Assembly: GCA_008080615.1 (NCBI GenBank)
Contig: VIKJ01000084.1
Span: 2,816 to 8,522, forward strand
Direction of reading: 5' to 3'
DNA length: 5,707 nucleotides
Source of the DNA: Chitinophagaceae bacterium
GTDB lineage: Bacteria; Bacteroidota; Bacteroidia; Chitinophagales; Chitinophagaceae
Every line of letters starts with the position of its first letter. Position 1 is the stretch's first letter. The notes beneath the pieces were generated by a model that searched no databases, was not told the origin of the DNA, and saw only the letters and a list, made by a program, of their open reading frames with translations. The position numbers and the translations under genes were made by a program. This document shows, piece by piece, positions 1 to 5,707 of this stretch.

Positions 1-28
1 ATACTCGAAATTTCAAAAAAATAAATCA

Positions 29-643
29 ATGAAAACCATTCAATTCTCCATCTTCGTAATGTTCACTTTTTTTAGTATTGGCTTGCAAGCTCAAAATAAA
101 GAGTTACTAAACGCATTTAGCAAATCATATGAGTATGAAACCAATCAAAAATATGATGAAGCAATCAGTGCAATAAATGCAGTATACAATGCATCTTCCT
201 ATGAAATAAATCTTAGGCTTGGCTGGCTTAATTATTCTGCAGGAAAGCATAAAGAATCTGTTGGTTATTATCAAAAGGCAATCAATTTAATGCCAGCAGC
301 AACTGAACCTAAATGGGCCATCATTAATCCTTATACCAAGTTAGAAAATTGGAATGAAATTGAAAAAGCCTATTTAGCTATTTTAAAACTAGATCCTAAA
401 AATGCAACCGCAACATATTATTTAGGCTTAATCTACTACTATAGAAAAGATTATGTAAGTGCTAAGAAATATTTTGATGTGTCTTTAAATCAATACCCAT
501 TTGGATACAATAATATGATCATGAGTGCTTGGACCAATTATTTTTTAGGCAATAAAAATGATGCAGTTATTTTATTTAACAAAACACTTTTGTATAGCCC
601 TAATGACAAATCGGCTTTGGAAGGGCTTAGTTTAATAAAATAA
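29..643 (+). CDS. Secreted tetratricopeptide-repeat (TPR) protein, function unknown
   Basis: This is a 204-residue protein with a Sec signal peptide: K2, a hydrophobic stretch at about residues 5-19, and a likely signal peptidase I site after LQA (residue 21, before QNKE). No cysteine follows, so it is not a lipoprotein and is probably periplasmic. The mature part is almost entirely TPR-like helical hairpins at about 25-58, 59-90, 93-124, 126-157 and 159-192. The third and fourth are clearest (LDP at 121-123, then YYLGLIYYYRKDYVSAKKYF at 130-149). TPRs form a curved scaffold for protein-protein contacts, and no catalytic domain is visible. The start has an A-rich leader (seven As at 15-21) and no Shine-Dalgarno sequence, as is common in Bacteroidota. 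It lies 28 bases before another secreted TPR protein that carries a barrel, which suggests a shared envelope role. The substrate or partner cannot be read from sequence. Gene and TPR fold are secure; the role is unknown. Confidence 0.88.
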   Translation: MKTIQFSIFVMFTFFSIGLQAQNKELLNAFSKSYEYETNQKYDEAISAINAVYNASSYEINLRLGWLNYSAGKHKESVGYYQKAINLMPAATEPKWAIINPYTKLENWNEIEKAYLAILKLDPKNATATYYLGLIYYYRKDYVSAKKYFDVSLNQYPFGYNNMIMSAWTNYFLGNKNDAVILFNKTLLYSPNDKSALEGLSLIK

Positions 644-671
644 TTTCAATTTGTATCTATAATACCTTATC

Positions 672-1943
672 ATGCGTTTTGCTTATTTTAAATTACTCAT
701 TGTATGTTGTTTTAGCTTCACTGCAACAATAACCTTAGCACAAGAGCCAATTAGCTCATCAGTTGTAGAACAAAAAAGTTTGCAGTTGTATGATGCAAAA
801 AATTGGTCCGAATTAATCCCTTTCGTAACCCAAGCATTGGCAGAGGGGAATGATTATTTTTATTTAAGAATGCGTTTAGGGATTGCCTATTACGAGCAAC
901 AGAATTATACTAAAGCCGCCCCTCAATTCAATAAAGCACTTTCATTTAATAATTCAGATGCAGTAGCACAGGAATATTTATATTATAGTTATTTATTCAA
1001 TGGTAGATATACTCAAGCCAGGTTATTAAGTAAAGGATTTTCAAAAGAATTGGCTCAAAAAACAGGAACTTATGAAAAATCCCCTATCAATTTCATTTAT
1101 GCAGAAGGCGGTACAAAAATAGCAGATAGTACCAGTTACTATAATAAGACTACTAATTCAAGATCTAATTATTACAAGAATGCAACATACATGCAAGCAG
1201 GGTTGGGGCATTTTATAGGATCTACCAGTTCTTTATTTCATGCTATTACTTATTTTAGTCAAGATGCTCAACAATTAAATATTGCTCAGTTTCAATATTA
1301 CCTAAAAGCAAGCTTTCCATTAAAAAATGGTTTCCAAATTTCTCCAGCATTGCATTGGATAAATCTCTCTAATTCATATACAGTAACCCTTGCTCCACCG
1401 TTGGTTCCACCAGGTATGCCAAGCCCCCCATCCAGAACCCAAACTGTAAAAACAGTAAATAACTATTTTGTAGGTTCAATTGATTTACAAAAAGTAGCTA
1501 ATAATTTTACTTTTGGCTTGGGAACTACTTTTTCTAATATTGGGGATACTACACAAATGATTCACAGCGGATTTGTTTCCGTTGCGCCATTGGGCAATAC
1601 CCGTTTCGTATTTGGAACATCTGTTTATATGCATACACTAAATAGCTATAGCACTCTAAACTATTCCTATGTTCCATTTATTTATGTTGAACCATTTAAA
1701 AAATTGTCTTTAAAACTGAGCTATTTATCTAATCAAAAAGATAATATAGTAGAAGACAATGGTTACCTCATCAATAATTCAATCGACTTTACTAAATCTA
1801 GGTTTAGCGTATTGGCCAATGGAACTATCAGTAAACATTTATCTATTTATGGGCTTTATCAATCGGAACAAAAACAAGAACCTACACAAAAAATTGATTA
1901 CCAATACGCAGTTTTTGTAGCAGGGATTAAAGTAATTTTATAA
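672..1943 (+). CDS. TPR domain fused to a probable outer-membrane beta-barrel
   Basis: This is a 423-residue protein. Residues 1-23 form a signal peptide (hydrophobic 8-20, likely cleavage after TLA, before QEP). Residues about 33-126 form roughly three TPR units, the clearest being YLRMRLGIAYYEQQNYTKAA at 64-83. From about 138 to the C-terminus the sequence alternates polar and hydrophobic residues in short segments rich in aromatic residues, Gly, Ser and Asn. I count about 14-16 candidate strands. It ends in a strand-like segment, YAVFVAGIKVIL (412-423), with a hydrophobic last residue, as outer-membrane barrels do. TPR-plus-barrel architecture is known in exopolysaccharide exporters such as PgaA and BcsC, and YaiO-type barrels occur in Bacteroidota. 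Export or surface assembly is therefore a reasonable guess, but the class is not shown here. A proline-rich stretch at 241-254 probably sits in a loop. The start has no Shine-Dalgarno sequence but is fixed by the signal peptide. It probably shares a transcript with the preceding TPR gene. Confidence 0.82.
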   Translation: MRFAYFKLLIVCCFSFTATITLAQEPISSSVVEQKSLQLYDAKNWSELIPFVTQALAEGNDYFYLRMRLGIAYYEQQNYTKAAPQFNKALSFNNSDAVAQEYLYYSYLFNGRYTQARLLSKGFSKELAQKTGTYEKSPINFIYAEGGTKIADSTSYYNKTTNSRSNYYKNATYMQAGLGHFIGSTSSLFHAITYFSQDAQQLNIAQFQYYLKASFPLKNGFQISPALHWINLSNSYTVTLAPPLVPPGMPSPPSRTQTVKTVNNYFVGSIDLQKVANNFTFGLGTTFSNIGDTTQMIHSGFVSVAPLGNTRFVFGTSVYMHTLNSYSTLNYSYVPFIYVEPFKKLSLKLSYLSNQKDNIVEDNGYLINNSIDFTKSRFSVLANGTISKHLSIYGLYQSEQKQEPTQKIDYQYAVFVAGIKVIL

Positions 1944-1976
1944 ATCATTTTAAAGCCAATAATTATCAATAGGTAA

Positions 1977-2507
1977 ATGCTCCACCTCCAACCAACCAAC
2001 CTAAGTAATGAATGGGTAACACTAACTCCATTACAAGAAAGCGATTTTGAAAGATTATTTGCAGTAGCTTCTGACCCAAAAATATGGGAACAGCATCCTA
2101 ATAAGCTGCGTTACCAAAGAACCGTATTTGAAAATTTCTTTACGGGAGCTATAGAATCTTGTGGTGCATTTATCATTGTAGATACTCAAACAGGAGAACC
2201 AATTGGAAGTAGCCGATTTTGCAATTACAATGCTGAAAATAATTCTATAGAAATTGGCTATACATTTTATGCCACAAAATGTTGGGGTAAAGAATACAAT
2301 CGATCTGCCAAAAAACTCATGCTTAATCATGCTTTTCAATTTGTAGATACCGTAATATTTCATATCGGGGCCGGAAATATACGTTCTCAAAAAGCCATAG
2401 AAAAAATTGGGGCTGTTAAAACTGGTGAAGAAGAACATCAATATTTTGGGGAATCAACTGCGCTTAATTTTAATTATGAAATAAAAAAAACGAGCTGGAA
2501 GGGTTAA
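1977..2507 (+). CDS. GNAT-family N-acetyltransferase (RimJ/RimL-like, Acetyltransf_3 type)
   Basis: This is a 176-residue cytoplasmic enzyme expected to transfer acetyl from acetyl-CoA to an amine, either a protein N-terminus or a small molecule. The order of elements fits the RimJ/RimL-like branch: LTPLQESDFERLFAVASDP (16-34) as the first strand and helix, then GEPIGSSRF (73-81), IEIGYTFYATKCWGKEYN (91-108) leading into the acetyl-CoA pyrophosphate-binding loop and helix, and IGAGNIRSQKAIEKIGAVK (130-148) as the C-terminal N-x-x-S-x-x-A-x-x-x-G motif. The usual Q/RxxGxG/A loop reads CWGKEYN, so its second glycine is replaced by Glu106. Length is normal for the family and there is no signal peptide. 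An AGG at 1971-1973 lies three bases before the ATG and may be a weak ribosome site. It starts 33 bases after the barrel gene, so read-through is possible, but a functional link is not evident. The substrate cannot be predicted. Confidence 0.88.
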   Translation: MLHLQPTNLSNEWVTLTPLQESDFERLFAVASDPKIWEQHPNKLRYQRTVFENFFTGAIESCGAFIIVDTQTGEPIGSSRFCNYNAENNSIEIGYTFYATKCWGKEYNRSAKKLMLNHAFQFVDTVIFHIGAGNIRSQKAIEKIGAVKTGEEEHQYFGESTALNFNYEIKKTSWKG

Positions 2508-2601
2508 AACCAACAATAAAGAATGATTACTGCAATACCTGTTTATTAAGTGTACCTTTAGAATGGTTCAGGATAATCGTTTAACCATCAAAATAAAGGT
2601 T
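2508..2601 (+). other. 94-base intergenic leader with competing short inverted repeats
   Basis: This gap separates the acetyltransferase gene from the eRF1-domain-like gene and is the longest non-coding stretch. No strong terminator or full Bacteroidota promoter is visible. It holds ATGGTT (2563-2568) and AACCAT (2583-2588), a perfect 6-base inverted repeat. TAACC (2582-2586) can instead pair with GGTTA (2598-2602), which overlaps the AAAGG (2595-2599) just before the start codon. The two pairings exclude each other. Both stems are short and may be chance. TACCTTTA (2553-2560) resembles the Bacteroidota -7 element TAnnTTTG, but no matching TTTG lies at the right distance upstream. Confidence 0.3.
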
Positions 2602-2988
2602 ATGAAAATTAGTAAAAGAGTGGGTATTTGTATGGATCATGCTAGTGCTCAATTTATTGAATTCCCAATTCAAACAACCAATCAAAAAAACATTCATTCT
2701 ACTTTTAATTTTACAGAGAAAAATGAAAGTTTGGCCAAGAGTGAACACCTCATGCACAATAAAGAGCAACATGAGCAACATGCATTTTATGCAGCAATTG
2801 GTGCCGAAATATTGAAACACAATAAAGTGATATTGTTTGGGCCAACCAATGCAAAAAACGAGTTATTGAACACGCTTAAAGAAAACCATCTTTTCGACGA
2901 AATCAATATATCCACTGTACTCACGGATAAACTTACTAGCAGTCAACAGATAGCTTTTGTTGCAGATTATTTTAGAGAACAATTATAG
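2602..2988 (+). CDS. Stand-alone eRF1 domain 2-like protein without GGQ ('translational machinery protein'-like)
   Basis: This is a 128-residue cytoplasmic protein with no signal peptide or membrane segment. Three blocks recall the central domain of archaeal/eukaryotic release factor eRF1 and the small bacterial proteins often named translational machinery protein: RVGICMDHASAQFIEF (6-21), KVILFGPTNAKNELLNTLKE (75-94) and TDKLTSSQQIAFVADYF (108-124). Where eRF1 carries the GGQ that triggers peptide release, this protein has no GGQ. It has instead a histidine-rich segment (H49, H52, H57, H60) before a helix at 60-73. Direct peptidyl-tRNA hydrolysis by GGQ is therefore unlikely, and a ribosome- or RNA-related role is only an inference. 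I chose the ATG at 2602 over the in-frame ATG at 2563 because family members, as I recall them, begin just before the V-G-I/W-x-D-H strand, and AAAGG lies two bases upstream. The longer form would add 13 residues. The Na/Pi transporter gene follows after 11 bases, suggesting co-transcription. Confidence 0.7.
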   Translation: MKISKRVGICMDHASAQFIEFPIQTTNQKNIHSTFNFTEKNESLAKSEHLMHNKEQHEQHAFYAAIGAEILKHNKVILFGPTNAKNELLNTLKENHLFDEINISTVLTDKLTSSQQIAFVADYFREQL

Positions 2989-2999
2989 TTAGCACAACG

Positions 3000-4583
3000 A
3001 TGAAATCCGCTGAATTTTGGATGCTTCTATCGGGATTGGGTTTATTCCTGTATGGCATGTTTCATTTAGAAGATTCAATGAAACAGGTTCAGGGTAGATC
3101 TTTTAAACTATTTCTACAAAAGCATACTCAACACAGGTTCAAAGCAATATTGAGCGGAATGGTTGTTACGGCCATTATGCAAAGTAGTTCAATCGTTAAT
3201 TTAATTGTACTATCTTTTGTAGGCGCTGGAATTTTATCAATGCGAAATGCATTGGCTGTTGTACTAGGGGCCAATATTGGAGGAACATTTAATAGCTGGC
3301 TAGTAGCTTTGCTTGGCTTTAAAGTAGAGCTCAATTTAATTACCCTACCTATAATTGGAATTGCAGGTATTGCGCTGATTGTTTTTAAAAATAAAAAAAC
3401 AATTTATAAAATTGCCCGTTTTGGAATGGGCTTTGGCCTATTATTGCTTGGCCTACAGTTCATGAAAGAGAGTATGGACGGGATGATCAAGCATTTTGAT
3501 TTTACACCCTATCTTGGATATTCCAAAATTAGTTTTGTTCTAATTGGTTTTGTAATTACATCTTTAGTGCAAACCAGTTCAGCAACAGTGGTACTTGTTT
3601 TAAGTGCACTTTACGCTAAGATCATTCCCATAGATATTGCTGTTGCCGTAGTTCTGGGCGCAGAGTTGGGTACTACCATTAAAGTAGTATTGGGTTCAAT
3701 AGGAGGAATCGCATCAAAAAAGAGAGTGGCTTTAGGAAATTTTATGTTCAATATATTTTCCTCTACACTAGGGTTTATTTTTTTAATTCCTATTATCAAT
3801 ATTATAAAAGAAACAATTGGCATTAAAGACCCCATTTTTATATTGGTTGCTTTTCAAACTTTTATTAATATTGGCAGCGTACTACTCTTTTACTTTTTCT
3901 TAGGTGCATTTGGAACTTTCTTAGAAAAGCGATTTAAAAAAGATAAAATTGTTGCAACCCGATTTTTGCAAATGGCCAGCCCAGAAATTGCAGACTTATC
4001 AATTGAAATGTTGGAAAAAGAAGTAAGCTTTTTTATTGAAACAACCATCCAATTAAATATGGATGCGTTTTTAATTGAACAAGACCATTCGGAACGATAT
4101 AATAAGGCCAAAGAAACAGAAGGCGAGATTGTTTTGTATTATGCAAAAATGCTTGAACAACAGTATCCATCACATTACCAAATAAGGATGAACCAATTAA
4201 TGGAAGCAGTAAGAAATGCCATGTATGCTGCCAAAGGCATTAAAGATATTTATGCAAACAATAAAGAGCTTAGCAGTTCTATTAATGAGCAAAAATTTGA
4301 ACTATACCAGCAATTTAAAGCAGAAATAAGCAGTTTTACTGAAGAACTAAAAATCCTTATTGCAAATAAGGATAGTAATGCATGTATAAATCAGTTAGCC
4401 ATATTATCTGAAACAATAAAGAACAATTTCGATAAAAGAATTGGCTCTTTCTATAACCATGCTGGCAATAATAGTTTACAAGAAAAAGACCTCTCTACCC
4501 TATTTAATGTGAATAGAGAAATCTATTCTTCTTGTAAAGCCATCATACTGGCAATTAAAGAATTAAAATCAATTCCTTCTTAA
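3000..4583 (+). CDS. Na+/phosphate cotransporter-like protein with C-terminal PhoU-like domain (NptA/PNaS family)
   Basis: This is a 527-residue inner-membrane protein of the Na/Pi cotransporter II family, expected to import phosphate with sodium. The membrane part (about 5-305) shows the family's internal repeat. The first half has QSSS (61-64) followed by LGANIGGTF (89-97). The second half has QTSSA (191-195) followed by LGAELGTTI (219-227). The QSSS/QTSS pair is the signature of substrate and sodium binding in this family. Hydrophobic segments lie at about 7-23, 50-78, 84-105, 112-128, 139-154, 177-205, 211-232, 247-268 and 279-305. The tail, about 320-527, is soluble and helical and resembles PhoU, as is usual for bacterial members of this length. 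The start has no Shine-Dalgarno sequence but sits 11 bases after the preceding stop. No Pho box is recognisable upstream. Export of phosphate or a different anion cannot be excluded. Confidence 0.92.
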   Translation: MKSAEFWMLLSGLGLFLYGMFHLEDSMKQVQGRSFKLFLQKHTQHRFKAILSGMVVTAIMQSSSIVNLIVLSFVGAGILSMRNALAVVLGANIGGTFNSWLVALLGFKVELNLITLPIIGIAGIALIVFKNKKTIYKIARFGMGFGLLLLGLQFMKESMDGMIKHFDFTPYLGYSKISFVLIGFVITSLVQTSSATVVLVLSALYAKIIPIDIAVAVVLGAELGTTIKVVLGSIGGIASKKRVALGNFMFNIFSSTLGFIFLIPIINIIKETIGIKDPIFILVAFQTFINIGSVLLFYFFLGAFGTFLEKRFKKDKIVATRFLQMASPEIADLSIEMLEKEVSFFIETTIQLNMDAFLIEQDHSERYNKAKETEGEIVLYYAKMLEQQYPSHYQIRMNQLMEAVRNAMYAAKGIKDIYANNKELSSSINEQKFELYQQFKAEISSFTEELKILIANKDSNACINQLAILSETIKNNFDKRIGSFYNHAGNNSLQEKDLSTLFNVNREIYSSCKAIILAIKELKSIPS

Positions 4584-4585
4584 GC

Positions 4586-4600
4586 TAATTTTATAAATTA
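4586..4600. repeat. Short AT-only inverted repeat at the convergent gene ends
   Basis: TAATTT (4586-4591) and AAATTA (4595-4600) are perfect inverted arms around a 3-base TAT loop. The element covers the last bases and stop codon of hppD and the 7-base gap after the transporter stop codon. Being symmetric, it could act in both directions, but the stem has no G-C pair and would be weak. A role as a bidirectional terminator is a guess, since no better candidate is visible between the two converging genes. Confidence 0.2.
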
Positions 4601-5694
4601 CCACGATTGTCTTGCTCTCTTTCTATTGCTTCAAATAATGCTTTGAAATTTCCTTTACCAAAACTTTTAGCCCCTTTACGTTGAATGATTTCGAAAAATA
4701 AAGTAGGTCTATCTTCTATGGGTTTAGTAAAAATTTGCAGCAAATAACCTTCATCATCTCTGTCTACTAAAATTCCAAGTTCTTTTAATGGCATTAAATC
4801 TTCATCAATCGTTCCTACACGATCAAGCAAATCATCATAATAAGAAGTAGGCACTTTCAAAAATTCAATTCCTCGTTTTTGTAATTCAGTAACAGTTGCA
4901 ACAATGTTGTGAGTAGCCAACGCAACGTGCTGACAACCCTCCCCTTGGTAAAAGTCCAAATATTCTTCAACTTGTGATTTCTTTTTTCCTTCGGCAGGTT
5001 CGTTAATGGGAAACTTTACAAAACCATTGCCATTGCTCATTACCTTACTCATTAATGCTGAGTATTCTGTAGAAATATCATTGTCATCAAAACTGAGGAT
5101 ATTTTTAAAGCCCATTACCTCTTCATAAAATGCAACCCATTTATTCATTTGATTCCAACCTACATTTCCAACACAATGGTCTACATACAATAAGCCTGTA
5201 TCAGATGGACTATAAACGCTTTCCCATTTTCTAAATCCGGGCATGAATACACCCTTGTAATTTTTTCTTTCGATAAATAAATGAACAGTATCTCCATAAG
5301 TGCAAATTCCACTCATGATCAGCTCTCCTTCATTGTCTTTCAAGATAGTAGGTTCCATATAAGATTTTGCCCCACGAACCATTGTTTGCTTCCATGCATC
5401 TGTTGCATTATTTACCATTAATGCGAGCATTTTAACTCCATCCCCATGCTTATAAACATGATCAGCTATTTCATTACCCCCTCGCAATGAGGTTGTAAAT
5501 ACAAAAGTGAGTTTGTTTTGACGAACAGCATAACTAGCCCTGTCTTTGATCCCAGTTTCAGGACCAGCATAAGCCAAACTTTGAAATCCAAAAGCAGTTT
5601 TATAAAAATGGGCAGCTTGCTTTGCATTACCTACATAAAACTCAACATAATCAGTGCCCAATAAAGGCAGAAAATCTACATTTTCCATATACAT
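4591..5694 (-). CDS. hppD: 4-hydroxyphenylpyruvate dioxygenase (EC 1.13.11.27)
   Basis: This 367-residue cytoplasmic non-heme Fe(II) enzyme converts 4-hydroxyphenylpyruvate and O2 to homogentisate and CO2, the second step of tyrosine catabolism after transamination. It has the two vicinal-oxygen-chelate halves of the family: N-terminal, about 12-145 (GTDYVEFYVGNAKQAAHFYK at 13-32), and catalytic C-terminal, about 168-345. The expected 2-His-1-Glu iron site is complete: His173 in YVDHCVGNV, His256 in CQHVALAT, and Glu335 in FFEIIQRKG. Other typical active-site residues are present: P229 and N231 (KFPINEP), Q320 (LLQIF) and F333-F334. The C-terminal segment after FGKGNFKALFEAIEREQ is complete, so length and ends are normal. 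The start could be M1 (5694) or M3 (5688), and neither has a Shine-Dalgarno sequence in the 13 visible upstream bases. It faces the transporter gene and is transcribed separately. Other pathway genes such as hmgA would have to lie beyond the window's right edge. Confidence 0.96.
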   Translation of the reverse strand: MYMENVDFLPLLGTDYVEFYVGNAKQAAHFYKTAFGFQSLAYAGPETGIKDRASYAVRQNKLTFVFTTSLRGGNEIADHVYKHGDGVKMLALMVNNATDAWKQTMVRGAKSYMEPTILKDNEGELIMSGICTYGDTVHLFIERKNYKGVFMPGFRKWESVYSPSDTGLLYVDHCVGNVGWNQMNKWVAFYEEVMGFKNILSFDDNDISTEYSALMSKVMSNGNGFVKFPINEPAEGKKKSQVEEYLDFYQGEGCQHVALATHNIVATVTELQKRGIEFLKVPTSYYDDLLDRVGTIDEDLMPLKELGILVDRDDEGYLLQIFTKPIEDRPTLFFEIIQRKGAKSFGKGNFKALFEAIEREQDNRGNL

Positions 5695-5707
5695 TATTCA
5701 ACTAATT

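Noticed and set aside
2055..2441. Antisense open frame of 128 codons inside the acetyltransferase gene
   Set aside because: The translation is Phe/Tyr/Ser-rich with no recognisable domain and lies wholly opposite a well-supported gene. It is a shadow.
2483..2490. Run of eight As near the end of the acetyltransferase gene as a phase-variation tract
   Set aside because: Slippage would change only the last few residues after the complete fold, and such runs are expected in AT-rich DNA.
2502..2511. GGTTAAAACC as a terminator hairpin after the acetyltransferase
   Set aside because: The arms leave only two bases for a loop, and no T-tract follows.
2553..2560. TACCTTTA as a Bacteroidota -7 promoter element
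   Set aside because: It matches TAnnTTTG except for the last base, but no TTTG-like -33 element lies at the expected distance upstream.
2563..2601. Longer N-terminus for the eRF1-domain-like protein, starting at the ATG at 2563
   Set aside because: The extra 13 residues do not fit the family's usual start, and the upstream bases hold no ribosome site.
2581..2820. Antisense frame opposite the eRF1-domain-like gene, which could suggest a toxin/antitoxin-like overlap
   Set aside because: It has no toxin-like features, no ribosome site and no hydrophobic peptide pattern beyond chance. The + strand frame has conserved family blocks.
3128..4111. Three short antisense open frames inside the transporter gene
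   Set aside because: They lie opposite a gene with clear family motifs and show no domain or start signal.

Overview
The window looks like a piece of a Bacteroidota chromosome, possibly Chitinophagaceae or a relative. The DNA is clearly AT-rich, most starts lack a good Shine-Dalgarno sequence, and the proteins are of types common in that phylum: Sec-secreted TPR proteins, a TPR/outer-membrane barrel fusion, a Na/Pi symporter with a PhoU-like tail, and a 4-hydroxyphenylpyruvate dioxygenase whose N-terminus resembles those of Bacteroidota homologs. The phylum call is inference from style and family resemblance. No database search was made.

Layout. Five genes run on the + strand and one on the - strand. 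At 29-643 and 672-1943 lie two envelope genes 28 bases apart: a small secreted TPR protein, then a larger protein with N-terminal TPRs and a probable outer-membrane beta-barrel. They look like one envelope module that may start upstream of the window. A GNAT N-acetyltransferase (1977-2507) follows after 33 bases and may be co-transcribed, though its function has no obvious link to them.

A 94-base gap (2508-2601) is the longest non-coding stretch. After it comes a 128-residue protein that resembles the central domain (domain 2) of archaeal/eukaryotic release factor eRF1 but has no GGQ motif. Only 11 bases later begins a Na+/phosphate cotransporter-like protein with a cytoplasmic PhoU-like tail (3000-4583). 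These two are probably co-transcribed.

The last gene, hppD (4591-5694, - strand), encodes the dioxygenase that makes homogentisate in tyrosine catabolism. It converges on the transporter gene with 7 bases between the stop codons. Its three iron ligands can be read directly. Its promoter lies outside the window.

No tRNA, rRNA, CRISPR array, insertion sequence, prophage gene or attachment site was seen. This is mostly ordinary chromosomal sequence. The items most worth a second look are the stand-alone eRF1-domain-like protein next to the phosphate transporter, and the TPR/barrel pair.
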